A DNA stretch of 64,000 nucleotides from Nocardioides albertanoniae (GCF_006716315.1 NZ_VFOV01000001.1:2620501-2684500), one strand, 5' to 3'; positions 52,872-62,246 are shown, counted from the first letter of the stretch. Made by a program: numbers and translations. Notes: generated by a model from the letters alone, not told the origin.

Positions 52872-54366
52872 CGTGGTCCTCATCGTCTCTCATCGAGGCC
52901 GTCACGGCGCCGAAGGCGAACCTGCGACGTACGCCGTCGGCCCGCACCGCCTCCACCGTCGAGATCTCGCCGGTCTCGTCCATCCCCAGCCGGTGCACGA
53001 TCTCGAGCAGACCCAGCAGGTCGACCGGTCGCCGGATCTCCTCGGGCGCGGTCGCGAAGACATCGGCCACGTCGAAGGTGTCCTCGCTGCCCCGAGCCGC
53101 CGTGTAGGCCTCCAGGTGAGCCTCGAGCTCGCGATAGCGCGGCCCGCCCCAGGCACGAGTGTCGTCGACCGCGCTGGTCACGTCGCCGCGCTGGGCCAGC
53201 GGCTCGGGAGGCTCCGGTGGCCGCAGCTCGCTGACCGACTGCCTCAGGTGCGCCAGCGCGGCGTTGGGCAGCCGCCGCAGCGGATCGACCACGTCGGACG
53301 CGCGCGAGTCGGGCATCCACGCCTGGAAGCCGGCCATCACGTCGCGCAGCAGGTCATCGACCTGCCGGTCGCGGGCCGGGTCGTGCGTACGCACCTGCGT
53401 GGTGATCACGTGGGAGGCGGTCTGCTGGGCGGCCAGCACCTCCTTGACACCCGACTCGATCCGTCGGCCGACCGCGGCCAGCTCGGCGCGCTCGGGCGGG
53501 CCCATCGCCCTCGTGAACCGGTGGCGCAGCACCGTACGCAGGTTGGTGGCGAGGTCGTCGAGGCGGCGCGGGTCGCCGATCATCCGCAGCGCACCGGCGA
53601 ACGCCTTGCCCTCGGGCGTGGAGGCCATCACGTCCTTGCCCCGCTGCAGATACTCGCGCAGCACCTCCCCCGCCGGGCGTACGTCCTGGCGCAGATCGGT
53701 CACCACGTCACGCTGCATCGCGCGGATCGACTCGACGACCCGGGCGAAGTCGGCGGGCAGCTCGCGGGTCAGGTGCAGCACGTTCTCGGCCTGCTCCAGC
53801 ATCGTGTCGTCATCGACCGTGTCGACCACTCCGGTGCGGTCCAGGCGAGCGATCTCGGCGCGCCGCTGCGAGATCTCCTCGGTCAGCCGGGCGACCCTGG
53901 TCAGCACGTCGGGGTCGGCATCCTGGGCCAGCCGCTCGACCGCCTCCAGCAGCGTACGCACCCGCGACTCGGAGACACGTGAGCGAGATCCGCTCGCGCG
54001 GCCGGCGACCTCCAGGGCACCCACCGCGTGTGCGGAGAGCCGGTAGACCTCGTCGTCACCCTCGATCTGGCGCAGCAGCCATCCGGCGCGCACCCACTGC
54101 CGACACAGGTCACGGGCCGACCCGACCGGCAGGAGCACCTCACCCGACTCGCCCTCGGCATAGCCGGTGCCGCGGAGCTGGTCGAGCATGTCGCCGATCT
54201 CCGCGTGGGCGTCGGCGACCGGCACCGCGGCCCGCTCGGAGGTGAACGTCACCGACAGCACTGCCACCACGAAGGGGGCGAACCGACCGTGGAGCAGGTC
54301 GAGCATCGGGTTCTTGAAGGCGGCCAGAGCCCCGGCGTACGCCGCCTCGACGCGAGTGTCACTCAT
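52864..54366 (-). CDS. jetA: DUF3375 kleisin-like protein JetA/MksF
   Basis: A 500-residue DUF3375 protein, the MukF-like kleisin of condensin-type defence complexes. The family's N-terminal wing (about residues 15-100) has [33 protein letters not shown]; a helical middle (about 130-350) and a C-terminal winged helix (about 440-495, [18 protein letters not shown]) follow. TAGGGT lies eight bases before ATG 54366, so the operon probably begins with a leaderless mRNA. It is first of jetA-jetB-jetC and divergent from the L,D-transpeptidase gene. Confidence 0.9.
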   Translation of the reverse strand: MSDTRVEAAYAGALAAFKNPMLDLLHGRFAPFVVAVLSVTFTSERAAVPVADAHAEIGDMLDQLRGTGYAEGESGEVLLPVGSARDLCRQWVRAGWLLRQIEGDDEVYRLSAHAVGALEVAGRASGSRSRVSESRVRTLLEAVERLAQDADPDVLTRVARLTEEISQRRAEIARLDRTGVVDTVDDDTMLEQAENVLHLTRELPADFARVVESIRAMQRDVVTDLRQDVRPAGEVLREYLQRGKDVMASTPEGKAFAGALRMIGDPRRLDDLATNLRTVLRHRFTRAMGPPERAELAAVGRRIESGVKEVLAAQQTASHVITTQVRTHDPARDRQVDDLLRDVMAGFQAWMPDSRASDVVDPLRRLPNAALAHLRQSVSELRPPEPPEPLAQRGDVTSAVDDTRAWGGPRYRELEAHLEAYTAARGSEDTFDVADVFATAPEEIRRPVDLLGLLEIVHRLGMDETGEISTVEAVRADGVRRRFAFGAVTASMRDDEDHDD

Positions 54367-54499
54367 CGGCAGACACCCTATGCGCCGGCGCCGACATCCG
54401 GACCTCGACCCCGAGCCATTCGGACCGCACGCCACGACACGCACACCAACCTCATGGACACGCAAGTATTCGCTTGCGCACCTGACGCATAGTTATCCC

Positions 54500-55684
54500 A
54501 TGCGGGTTCGTCCTTTTCCTGTCGCGGTCGCGTCCATCCTCCTGATGGCGCTCAGCGCGCTCTCCGGCTGCTCCGAGGTCACCGAGCGGCCCGACTCGGC
54601 CTCGGGGAGCCCGTCGGCCAAGCCCTCGGCGAAGCCGCTCAGCGCCGACATCTCCCCCGCGGACAAGGCCACCGGCGTGCCGGTCGACAGCACGGTCACG
54701 GTCACCTCCACCTCCGGTGAGTTCACCGGCGTCAAGGTCGCCAAGCCCGACGGCCACACTGTGCCGGGCTCGATGTCGGCCGACAACAAGTCGTGGAAGG
54801 CCAACGACCTGCTCGACCCCGGCCTGCGCTACACCGTCACCGCGACCGGCAAGACCGGCACCGTGACCAGCACCTTCACCACCCAGGCGCTGAGCCTGGC
54901 GCAGCAGACCTTCGCCACCATCGTGCCCGCCGACGGCACCCAGGTGGGCGTCGGGATGCCGGTCGCGGTCACCTTCGATGTGCCCGTCAAGGACCATGCC
55001 GCCTTCGAGAAGCGCATGCACGTGAAGTCCACCCCGGCCCAGACCGGCTCGTGGCACTGGGTCTCCGACAAGGAGGTCCGCTACCGCCCGCAGCACTACT
55101 GGAAGCCCGGCACCACCATCAAGGTCGACCTCGACCTCAACGGCGCCCCGGCCGGTGCGGGTATCTACGGCCAGCACGACCGAGCCGCGACCTACAAGGT
55201 CGGCGACGCACATGTCATCAAGGTCAACGCCGCCACCCACCAGATGAAGGTGTTCAGCAACGGCAAGCTGCTGCGCACCATCCCGACCACCACCGGAAAG
55301 CCCGGCTTCACGACTCGCTCCGGCATCAAGATCATCTCCGAGAAGCACCGGGTCAAGGAGATGAGGTCGGAGACGATCGGCATCTCCGACCAGGGCTCGA
55401 GCGACTACTACGACCTCGACGACGTCGAGTACGCCATGCGGGTGACCAACTCCGGCGAGTTCATCCACGCTGCTCCCTGGTCGACCGGCTCCCAGGGATA
55501 TGCCAACGTCTCCCACGGCTGCACCGGCATCTCCACCGCCAACGCCGCCTGGCTCTACGGCCTGGCCCGGGTCGGCGACGTCGTCGAGACCACCGGCACC
55601 GACCGGAAGATGGAGTGGGACAACGGCTTCGGCGACTGGAACCTGTCGTGGGCCGACTACCGATCAGGCTCAGCCCTGCACTGA
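54500..55684 (+). CDS. Lipoprotein L,D-transpeptidase
   Basis: A 394-residue cell-wall crosslinking enzyme. The lipoprotein signal ends at LSGC with Cys24. Two Ig-like domains (about residues 45-115 and 125-230) precede the YkuD catalytic domain (about 245-365), whose active site is SHGCTGI with Cys341; HAAPWSTGSQGYANVSHGC is the full signature. This is the mycobacterial LdtMt2-like layout. It makes 3-3 peptidoglycan links. ATG 54500 sits four to six bases behind an AT-rich -10-like stretch (CATAGTTAT). Confidence 0.9.
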   Translation: MRVRPFPVAVASILLMALSALSGCSEVTERPDSASGSPSAKPSAKPLSADISPADKATGVPVDSTVTVTSTSGEFTGVKVAKPDGHTVPGSMSADNKSWKANDLLDPGLRYTVTATGKTGTVTSTFTTQALSLAQQTFATIVPADGTQVGVGMPVAVTFDVPVKDHAAFEKRMHVKSTPAQTGSWHWVSDKEVRYRPQHYWKPGTTIKVDLDLNGAPAGAGIYGQHDRAATYKVGDAHVIKVNAATHQMKVFSNGKLLRTIPTTTGKPGFTTRSGIKIISEKHRVKEMRSETIGISDQGSSDYYDLDDVEYAMRVTNSGEFIHAAPWSTGSQGYANVSHGCTGISTANAAWLYGLARVGDVVETTGTDRKMEWDNGFGDWNLSWADYRSGSALH

Positions 55685-55706
55685 GCACCGTCTCCGGCCG
55701 CAGACC

Positions 55707-56654
55707 TCACGACCCGGTCATGACCGCGAACCCGTCGAGGTGACGGGCCAACCCGTATTCGAAGAGAGCGTCCAGCTCGGGGGCGGGGTCTTCCGACATC
55801 GTCGCCAGCAGCGGGAACCGCTCGCGGGCGAGGACGTCACGGTGTCGCGGACGCTGGTGCGCCGACCACCGGTCCAGGGTCATCCCGGTGCGGCGCTCGG
55901 CCTCGGCCTCGCGCGTCCTGGACAGCCCGATCGTCATCACCAGGCCGTGCAGCGTCATCGCCTCCTGCAGGCGCACGTCCATCGGGAGGTCGAGCTCCTC
56001 GAGCGCGCGCAGGACCCACTCGGTGTGCTCGAGCATGTTGGGCACCATGACCGGGCGGGTGAACGAGACGACGTGCGGCAGCCACTGGTGGCGCCGGCAC
56101 AGCCGCCAGTGCTGACGGGCGACGAGCTCGAGCTTGGCCCGCCAGCCCCGGGGGCCGCGCTCGGGCAGGTCGAGGTCGCCGAAGGCGAGGTCGGCCATCT
56201 GCGCGAGCAGGTCGTCCTTCCCGCTGACGTGGCGATACAGCGACATCGGGCCGAGGTCGAGGCTGCTGGCCAGCCGGCGCATCGAGAGCGCCTGGAGACC
56301 CTCGGTGTCGGCCAGGTCGATCGCCGCCCGCAGGATCCGGGTGCGCACCGCATCCTGCTCCCCGGCCCCGTCGCGGGGCGCGGCCGACGCGTCGCGGTGG
56401 GCGCTGCGAGCGGCCGGACGGGTATCGGGTGAGCTGACCACCGTGCCCGAGCCGACCCGGGCCTCGACCAGGCCCTCCTCACGCAACGTGGCGATCACCT
56501 TGGTCGCGGTCGCGACCGCGACGCCCCACCGCTGCGCGATCGCCCGGATCGACGGCACCCGCTCACCGGCTCGCAGCTCACCGGCCTCGATACGGGAGCG
56601 GATCTCCGCGACGATCACGCGATAGGGCGCCTCGGGGCGCGGCTGGGAGGTCAC
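55707..56654 (-). CDS. GntR-TetR fusion transcriptional regulator
   Basis: A 315-residue protein with two DNA-binding domains: a GntR winged helix (residues about 8-75, PYRVIVAEIRSRIEAGELRAGERVPSIRAIAQRWGVAVATATKVIATL) and a TetR helix-turn-helix (about 105-155, RILRAAIDLADTEGLQALSMRRLASSLDLGPMSLYRHVSGKDDLL), then a TetR_C ligand domain (about 165-305). GTG 56654 follows GGAG. It is divergent from the TetX-like gene, with paired repeats between them, so it should repress that operon and itself. Confidence 0.9.
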   Translation of the reverse strand: MTSQPRPEAPYRVIVAEIRSRIEAGELRAGERVPSIRAIAQRWGVAVATATKVIATLREEGLVEARVGSGTVVSSPDTRPAARSAHRDASAAPRDGAGEQDAVRTRILRAAIDLADTEGLQALSMRRLASSLDLGPMSLYRHVSGKDDLLAQMADLAFGDLDLPERGPRGWRAKLELVARQHWRLCRRHQWLPHVVSFTRPVMVPNMLEHTEWVLRALEELDLPMDVRLQEAMTLHGLVMTIGLSRTREAEAERRTGMTLDRWSAHQRPRHRDVLARERFPLLATMSEDPAPELDALFEYGLARHLDGFAVMTGS

Positions 56655-56702
56655 CTGGGTCTCCGATCCGAGTCTCGGGTTGTGGCTTGCTGTCGTGAGC
56701 GT

Positions 56703-56736
56703 ACTAGTTCACTTTGGATCATGCACTAGTTCACTT
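56703..56736. promoter_or_regulatory. Paired 12-bp repeats in the GntR-TetR/monooxygenase gap
   Basis: ACTAGTTCACTT occurs at 56703-56714 and again at 56725-56736, 22 bases apart, about two helical turns. An inverted copy of the end (CGAAGTGAA) lies at 56810-56818, next to the monooxygenase ribosome site. These are likely operator half-sites for the GntR-TetR regulator. Confidence 0.65.
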
Positions 56737-56830
56737 CGTCGCTTTAGGCCTTTCCAAAGGGGGGTATCGACTGAATACGGTGTACGCACAGTACGCAGCG
56801 GCGTATCAACGAAGTGAAGGGATCAACACG

Positions 56831-58096
56831 ATGAAGAACCGGGACGTTCTCGTGACGGGTGGCGGGATCGCCGGGACGGCGCTCGCACACCTGCTGCGCC
56901 GATACGGTTTCACGCCGACGGTGGTCGAGCGCTCGCCAGGGCCGCGAACGGGTGGCCACGCGATCGACATCCGCGGCACCGCACGCGAGGTGATCGAAGA
57001 CCTGGGCCTGGTGCCTCAGCTGCGCGAGTCGCTGCTCGCCGCACGCGGCATGGCCTTCATCGACGAGCAGGGGCGACGACAGGCCAGCTTCGATCCTGAC
57101 GTGTTCGGCCCCTCGGGCGGGCCGGCGGCCGAGTGGGCGCTGCTGCGCACCGACCTGGCTCGCATCCTCTACGAGGCGACCAAGGACGACGTCGAGTTCC
57201 TCTTCGACGACGCGATCACCGCGCTCGACCAGGACGACAACGGCGTCACCGTCTCCTTCGAGAAGAGCGAGGCCCGACGCTTCGACCTGGTGCTCGGTGC
57301 CGACGGGGTGCACTCCGACCTGCGCCGGATGGCCTTCGGCCCCGAGGAGCGGTTCATACGCGACCTCGGCTCCTACCTCTGCATCTACTCGGTCGACACC
57401 GAGATGGCTCACGACGACTGGCAGCTGATGTACACGATGCCGGGCGGTCGTGGCCGCCACGGCCGCACCGCCGGCCTGCGGCCGCTGCCGGGGATGGACC
57501 GCGCGCTGGCCGCGTTCTTCTTCCGGGCGCCCGCGTTCGGCTTCGACCGGCGCGACGTCCTGGCTCAGAAGAAGATGGTCGCGCAGACCTTCCTGGGCGA
57601 CGGCTGGGCCGTGCCCGAGGTGCTCCCGCAGATCTGGGACACCCCCGACTTCTACTTCGACCGGGTCGAGCAGGTGCAGATGGACTCCTGGTCGACCGGG
57701 CGGATCGCGCTCGTGGGTGACGCGGCGTACTGTGCCTCGCCGATGTCGGGCATCGGCACCAGCCTCGCACTCGTCGGTGCCTACGTGCTCGCCGCCGAGC
57801 TGGCCAAGGCCGACGGAGACCATCGGGTCGCGCTGGCGGCCTACGAGGCCGGGATGCGCGGGTTCGTCGACGCGGCGCAGCACTTCGCCCGCACCGCCGG
57901 CGACGGCGGCCTGATGCCTGACACGCAGGCGCAGATGGTGATGCGCAACCTGTCGATCCGCACCATGCGGTTCATGCCGAGGAGCTTCGTCAGCCGTGGC
58001 CTGGAGACGGTGGCCGACACCGTCTCGCTGGCCGACCACGTCGCCCCGAAGGCTGGGCGGCCTGCTGCCCAGCCCGTCGCGAACGGAGGGGCCTGA
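56831..58096 (+). CDS. FAD-dependent monooxygenase (TetX-like)
   Basis: A 421-residue group A flavoprotein hydroxylase. LVTGGGIAGTALAHLLRRYG is the FAD-binding motif, LGADGVHSDLRRMAFG the conserved DG motif, and GRIALVGDAAYCASPMSGIGTSLALVGAYVLAAEL the GD motif. The GxGxxG is followed by GPRTGGHAIDIRG, usual in the TetX/PHBH-like group that can hydroxylate antibiotics or phenols. GAAGTGAAGGGA precedes ATG 56831. It leads an operon with a membrane protein and is controlled by the divergent regulator. Confidence 0.85.
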   Translation: MKNRDVLVTGGGIAGTALAHLLRRYGFTPTVVERSPGPRTGGHAIDIRGTAREVIEDLGLVPQLRESLLAARGMAFIDEQGRRQASFDPDVFGPSGGPAAEWALLRTDLARILYEATKDDVEFLFDDAITALDQDDNGVTVSFEKSEARRFDLVLGADGVHSDLRRMAFGPEERFIRDLGSYLCIYSVDTEMAHDDWQLMYTMPGGRGRHGRTAGLRPLPGMDRALAAFFFRAPAFGFDRRDVLAQKKMVAQTFLGDGWAVPEVLPQIWDTPDFYFDRVEQVQMDSWSTGRIALVGDAAYCASPMSGIGTSLALVGAYVLAAELAKADGDHRVALAAYEAGMRGFVDAAQHFARTAGDGGLMPDTQAQMVMRNLSIRTMRFMPRSFVSRGLETVADTVSLADHVAPKAGRPAAQPVANGGA

Positions 58097-58097
58097 G

Positions 58098-59141
58098 ATG
58101 AGCGCCTACTCCGCCGCCGCGACCACCGCGGCCACACCCGCACGCGGCCGGGTGCGCGCCGCCTGGACGCTGGCGCTGATGACGACGCTGTGCGCCGAGC
58201 TGACCTTCACCGCGGTCGCCGTGCCCGTCACCTGGATCCTGCTGCCGCTGCTGATGCTGATGTACGGCGCCGGTGTGCTCCTGATCCGAGAGCTCACCGT
58301 CCGTGTCGGTGGCGGGTGGCCGAGCCTGGTCGCCCTCGGCGTGGCCTACGAGCTGGCCGAGGACGGGCTGGGGCTGCAGGCCCTGAACAGCCCCGACATG
58401 TACGGCGCCGCCGACTGGGGCATGCGCGCGCTCGGCATCAACTGGACCTACTGGGACTCCCAGATCGGCATCCACGTCGTGCTCAGCGTGCTCCTGCCGG
58501 TGATGATCCTCAACATGCTCTTCCCGCAGTTCCGGGGAAAGCCCTACCTGCGTACGCCCGGGCTGGTCGTCGCCGGCGTCCTCGCCGTCCTCGGTGTGTT
58601 CGGACTGCGGTTCGTCATCGCCGGCACCGAGAACCCGGACTACCAGCTCGCGTGGGGCTGGACCGTGGCGTACGTCGCGCTCATCGCGGTGTTCGCCTGG
58701 GTCGGCCTGCGGGTGCTGCCGCGGCGGTTCGGGCCCGATCCGGCTCCGAGCACGAAGTCGGCGCCTCGCCCGGTCATCGTCGGGATCGTGTCGGGATACC
58801 TGACCATGGCGTTCCTGACCACGCTGCTGCCGCTCGGGCTCGGACCGGTCCTGCTGTTCGGTGACGCGATGGCGCCCGGGTTCCGGCTCTTCGCCGGCGC
58901 GGCCACCGCGATCATGGCCGGCTGGCTGATCGTGATCTGGCGCCGAACGGCGAACTGGAACGACTCTCATCGCATCTGGCTGGCCGGGGGCATCCTCGTC
59001 TCCCACACGGCGTTCATGATCCCGGCCTCGCTCCTGAGCGTATTCCTGGGCCTGATCACCATCGGCTTGGAGGTCGCGGCGCTGATCATGCTCAGCCGCC
59101 ACCTCCGACGACGCGACGGGGTCGTCGCAGCTCCCCGCTGA
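58098..59141 (+). CDS. Polytopic membrane protein beside the monooxygenase
   Basis: A 347-residue protein with about nine to ten membrane helices and no domain I recognise. LLMLMYGAGVLLIRELTVR near residue 55 and GVAYELAEDGLGLQALNSPDMYG near 85-107 are polar stretches that might line a pocket. It starts one base after the monooxygenase stop codon and GGAGGGG precedes it, so the two are cotranscribed. It could be an exporter or a membrane partner for the hydroxylated product; this is a guess from position. Confidence 0.6.
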   Translation: MSAYSAAATTAATPARGRVRAAWTLALMTTLCAELTFTAVAVPVTWILLPLLMLMYGAGVLLIRELTVRVGGGWPSLVALGVAYELAEDGLGLQALNSPDMYGAADWGMRALGINWTYWDSQIGIHVVLSVLLPVMILNMLFPQFRGKPYLRTPGLVVAGVLAVLGVFGLRFVIAGTENPDYQLAWGWTVAYVALIAVFAWVGLRVLPRRFGPDPAPSTKSAPRPVIVGIVSGYLTMAFLTTLLPLGLGPVLLFGDAMAPGFRLFAGAATAIMAGWLIVIWRRTANWNDSHRIWLAGGILVSHTAFMIPASLLSVFLGLITIGLEVAALIMLSRHLRRRDGVVAAPR

Positions 59142-59201
59142 CCTCGTCGCCGACCGCCTCGGTGGCGTCGCGCTCGGGTGTTCCCCCGTCCCCGCCGCGC
59201 G

Positions 59202-59654
59202 TCACCGAGGCTCGGCTGCGCGTGAGCTCAGACCGTTGCGGCAGCCGAGCATCATCTGGTGGTGGTTCCAGCTCAGCACCGGCCGCAGGGCGATCGAGGC
59301 CAGACCGAGCAGACCACCTACGACGACCTCCTGCTCGAACACCGTCCGACTCCCCCGCGGCGCCGGTGTCAGCGTCCAGCGCGCGAACCCGTCGAGGTCA
59401 CCACCGAGGCCCACCTCCAGGGTCGGCAGGTCACGAGTGACCGCATGGAGCACGATCTCGAGGTCGTAGGGAAGCGTTGATCGGCACACCAGCAGCGCGC
59501 CGTCGTCCGACAGCTTCGCCACCGCCCGCACCTGCGGCCACCACTGCGGATAGTGCTCGACGTCGACCAGCAGATCGCGCACAGTCTCGGGGTCGGCCGG
59601 GATGTCCCAGGTCTCGGTGAAGACGTAGCGAGCGGGCACGAGCCAAGTGTGCAC
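59202..59654 (-). CDS. SRPBCC (polyketide cyclase-like) protein
   Basis: A 150-residue START-like fold protein. FTETWDIPADPETVRDLLVDVEHYPQWWPQVRAVAKLSDDG is the usual N-terminal half; GFARWTLTPAPRGSRTVFEQEVVVGGLL the second. Such proteins hold hydrophobic ligands in a cavity. GTG 59654 starts the frame; GTG 59639 is a plausible shorter start. It is convergent with the membrane protein gene. The ligand is unknown. Confidence 0.8.
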   Translation of the reverse strand: MHTWLVPARYVFTETWDIPADPETVRDLLVDVEHYPQWWPQVRAVAKLSDDGALLVCRSTLPYDLEIVLHAVTRDLPTLEVGLGGDLDGFARWTLTPAPRGSRTVFEQEVVVGGLLGLASIALRPVLSWNHHQMMLGCRNGLSSRAAEPR

Positions 59655-59708
59655 CGACCGGTGCGGTCAGCACAGGAGGTTCGCGACAGGGCCGAGGCCT
59701 GAACCCGG

Positions 59709-60449
59709 TCACCCCTGGACGGTCGGGCGGATCGAGAGCTCGCCGATCTCGACCTCCCAGGGCTGGTCGACGACGAACTCCACCGCGCGCGCCACCGCGT
59801 CCGGGTCGAGCGCGAAAGCATCCATCCCCGCGCCGATCTGCGCGCGGATCTCGGGGTCGGTGACCGAGTCGCCGAACTCGGTCCGCACATAGCCGGGCGA
59901 GATCGCGGTGGTCTTGACGGTGCCGTCGGTCGACTCCTGACGCAGACCTTCCAGCACCGTGCGGACCGCGTTCTTGCTGCCCGCGTAGACCGCCATGGTC
60001 GGCACGATCTTGATCCCCGCCGTCGACACGATCGTGACGAAGTGGCCACGCCCCTGCTCCTCGAAGATCGGCAGCGCCGCGTCGATCCCGTGCAGCACCC
60101 CGCGGAGGTTGACGTCGATCATCGCCGTCCAGTCGCTCGTACGCCGCGACCTCATCGGCGAGATCGGGCCGATGCCCGCACTGGCGACGAACACGTCGAG
60201 GCTGCCGAACGCCGATACCGCTGCGTCCGCCAGGCCGCGTACGTCCTCGGGATCGGTCACGTCGACCGCCACCGCCTCGGCCCTCCCGCCGGCCTGACGG
60301 ATCTCCTCGACCAGCGCGTCGAGCCGGTCGAGCCGTCGCGCACCGAGCACGACTGCCGCTCCGGCCGCCGCCAGGCGGCGGGCCGTCGCGGCACCGATGC
60401 CGCTGCTGGCTCCGGTGATCGCCACCACCTTGTCATCGATCGAACCCAT
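59709..60449 (-). CDS. Short-chain dehydrogenase/reductase
   Basis: A 246-residue SDR. VVAITGASSGIGAATARRLAAAG binds NADP (RR at 40s favours NADP), VASAGIG replaces NNAG, the catalytic Ser is in VTIVSTAGIK, and Tyr/Lys in YAGSKNAV. AGGAGGG precedes ATG 60449. Two TetR operators lie in the gap to the divergent regulator gene, so this oxidoreductase should be induced when the TetR ligand appears. The substrate is unknown. Confidence 0.85.
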   Translation of the reverse strand: MGSIDDKVVAITGASSGIGAATARRLAAAGAAVVLGARRLDRLDALVEEIRQAGGRAEAVAVDVTDPEDVRGLADAAVSAFGSLDVFVASAGIGPISPMRSRRTSDWTAMIDVNLRGVLHGIDAALPIFEEQGRGHFVTIVSTAGIKIVPTMAVYAGSKNAVRTVLEGLRQESTDGTVKTTAISPGYVRTEFGDSVTDPEIRAQIGAGMDAFALDPDAVARAVEFVVDQPWEVEIGELSIRPTVQG

Positions 60450-60473
60450 GGATACCCTCCTGAGACAATGAAT

Positions 60474-60514
60474 CGGACACCTTGTCCGCTTCATTTAACC
60501 GGACACTTTGTCCG
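60474..60514. promoter_or_regulatory. Two TetR operators
   Basis: CGGACA-N3-TGTCCG occurs at 60474-60488 and 60500-60514, 26 bases apart. Both lie between the divergent SDR and TetR genes, and the second is just before the TetR ribosome site. They are the likely targets of the adjacent repressor. Confidence 0.8.
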
Positions 60515-60533
60515 CTTGCAAGGAGAATTTCTC

Positions 60534-61082
60534 GTGCGCCGTGACGCGTCCCGCAACCGTTCGACGATCCTCGACTCCGCTCGTGAGCTCATCGCCGAGC
60601 CCGGAGAGCTCAAGCTGAGCGCTGTCGCGAAGCACGCCGGGGTCGGCCAGGGCACGCTCTACCGGCACTTCGCCACCCGCGAAAAGCTCGTCGCCGCCCT
60701 CTACACCGGAGAGATCGACGAGCTCGTCACCAGCGCCCACGAGCTGGTCGACCAGCACCCACCCACGGAGGCGCTGACACTGTGGTTCGACCGGCTCGCG
60801 GCGTACGCACAGGTCAAGCGGGGCGTCATGGACGCCGTCGACTCAACTGCCTGGGCCGAGATCTCCGCACACACGCACCGCAAGCTCACCGAGGCGATCG
60901 ACACCCTCTTGGGCGCCGGCAGCCGTGACGGAGTGCTTCGCGAGGACGTCGACGCCCGAGACGTGATCCTGCTGTCGTGGTTCCTCGCCCACGTCAAGCC
61001 CGAGGAATGGGACGAGCGCGTCCCCCGGCTGCTCGACGTGCTCGTCAGTGGCATCCGGACACCTCGGTCACCGACGCAGTAG
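60534..61082 (+). CDS. TetR family transcriptional regulator
   Basis: A 182-residue repressor. The helix-turn-helix is at about residues 10-55 (STILDSARELIAEPGELKLSAVAKHAGVGQGTLYRHFATREKLVAALY), followed by a ligand-binding helical domain. GTG 60534 is chosen because AAGGAG lies nine bases upstream. It is divergent from the SDR gene, with two palindromes CGGACA-N3-TGTCCG between them as operators. The ligand is unknown. Confidence 0.85.
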   Translation: MRRDASRNRSTILDSARELIAEPGELKLSAVAKHAGVGQGTLYRHFATREKLVAALYTGEIDELVTSAHELVDQHPPTEALTLWFDRLAAYAQVKRGVMDAVDSTAWAEISAHTHRKLTEAIDTLLGAGSRDGVLREDVDARDVILLSWFLAHVKPEEWDERVPRLLDVLVSGIRTPRSPTQ

Positions 61083-61128
61083 CACCGCGAGCGCTTCGCC
61101 GCGCTGACGCCGACCGCGCACGGTGGAG

Positions 61129-61767
61129 TCAGCGGGTTCCGGCCCCCTCCCCGAGCGGCTCGACGCCGTCGTAGTCGGCATACGGAGCAGGCCCGGTGAC
61201 CTCGTACTCGAGCACGACGAGCCCTGCGGGTGTGGTGCGCTGGTCGAGCAGCCGAAGGCCGCGGTCGACCTGCCCGGAGAGCAGTCGACGGCCCTGCCCG
61301 GCGATGACGGGCGCGACGGCCAGGCGGAGCCCGTCGACGAGGCCGGCGTCGAGGAGGGATGCGGCCAGACGTGCGCTGCCGTGCACCTGGAGCTCGCCGC
61401 CGGGTTCCTTCTTCAGCGCTCCGACCGTGGCGGCGAGGTCGCCTCGCAGGACGGTGGTGGGTGACCAGGTGCCGTGCTCGAGGGTGTCGGTGACGACATA
61501 CTTCGGCAGTGCGTTCATCCGTGCTGTGAACGGATCCGGCTCGGCGATCTGCGGCCAGTCGCGGGCGAACGCCTCATACGTGCGGCGCCCCAGGAGGAGC
61601 CCGTCGGCGAGGTCGAGCCACTGCGAGGTCTGTCGTACGAAGCTCTCCTCGAGATAGGGCACGAACCAGCCGCCGCGAGTGAACCCGTCGCTCGGGTCCT
61701 CTTCGGCCGAGCCGGGCCCCTGGGAGACACCGTCGAGGGTGACGAACTGGGTGACGGCGATCTTCAT
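61129..61767 (-). CDS. RibD C-terminal/dihydrofolate reductase-like protein
   Basis: A 212-residue protein of the RibD_C/DHFR-like fold, a group of small NADPH reductases of unknown substrate. Diagnostic parts are MKIAVTQFVTLDGVSQGPGS at the start, LADGLLLGRRTYEAFARDWP near residues 52-71, and the KKEPGGELQVHGSARLAASLLDAGLVDGLRLAVAPVIAGQGRRLL tail. It is last of an ArsR-SRPBCC-reductase operon and overlaps the SRPBCC gene by four bases. Confidence 0.85.
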   Translation of the reverse strand: MKIAVTQFVTLDGVSQGPGSAEEDPSDGFTRGGWFVPYLEESFVRQTSQWLDLADGLLLGRRTYEAFARDWPQIAEPDPFTARMNALPKYVVTDTLEHGTWSPTTVLRGDLAATVGALKKEPGGELQVHGSARLAASLLDAGLVDGLRLAVAPVIAGQGRRLLSGQVDRGLRLLDQRTTPAGLVVLEYEVTGPAPYADYDGVEPLGEGAGTR

Positions 61768-62246
61768 GACGTTTCACCCTCTACGAGCGCGGCGAGGGCT
61801 CCGGTGACCGAGCCCCAGCCGTCGAAGAATCCGAGCTCCTCGTGACGATCACGATCGGCGGGTTCGCCGTGCCTGACGAGCGCGCGATAGGCGGTGCCTT
61901 CGGGGTGCTCGGCGAGGGTGATCTCCGCAGTCATGCGTACGGGCGCCGGCGCGGCCGGCCGCCATGTGCTGTCGACGGCGTTGGTGAAGACCAGCCGGCT
62001 CTCGTGCTCGGCGAACAGGAAGATCGAGTCGGTGTGCGGGACGAACGAACGTCCGTCCTCGCTCATGCTGGTCACGAACGCACCACCGGGCCGCGGCTCG
62101 AGGCGGTCCACGCGGGCGATGGTCGGCGCCGGCACCCACCACTTCTGCATCCGGGCCGGCTCCGTCCATGCGCGCCAGATCGCCGAGCGAGGAGCACGGA
62201 TCACCCGCTCGATGGCGAGGTCGCGGGCGGGGTCGAACTCTGTCAT
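61764..62246 (-). CDS. AHSA1-type SRPBCC protein
   Basis: A 160-residue SRPBCC (Aha1 C-terminal-like) protein. LAIERVIRAPRSAIWRAWTEPARMQKWWVPAP is the hallmark start; GGAFVTSMSEDG and HGEPADRDRHEELGFFDGWGSVTGALAALVE complete the fold. In actinobacteria such genes commonly follow an ArsR regulator, as here. Its ATG overlaps the arsR stop (ATGA). A ligand-binding role is assumed. Confidence 0.85.
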   Translation of the reverse strand: MTEFDPARDLAIERVIRAPRSAIWRAWTEPARMQKWWVPAPTIARVDRLEPRPGGAFVTSMSEDGRSFVPHTDSIFLFAEHESRLVFTNAVDSTWRPAAPAPVRMTAEITLAEHPEGTAYRALVRHGEPADRDRHEELGFFDGWGSVTGALAALVEGETS

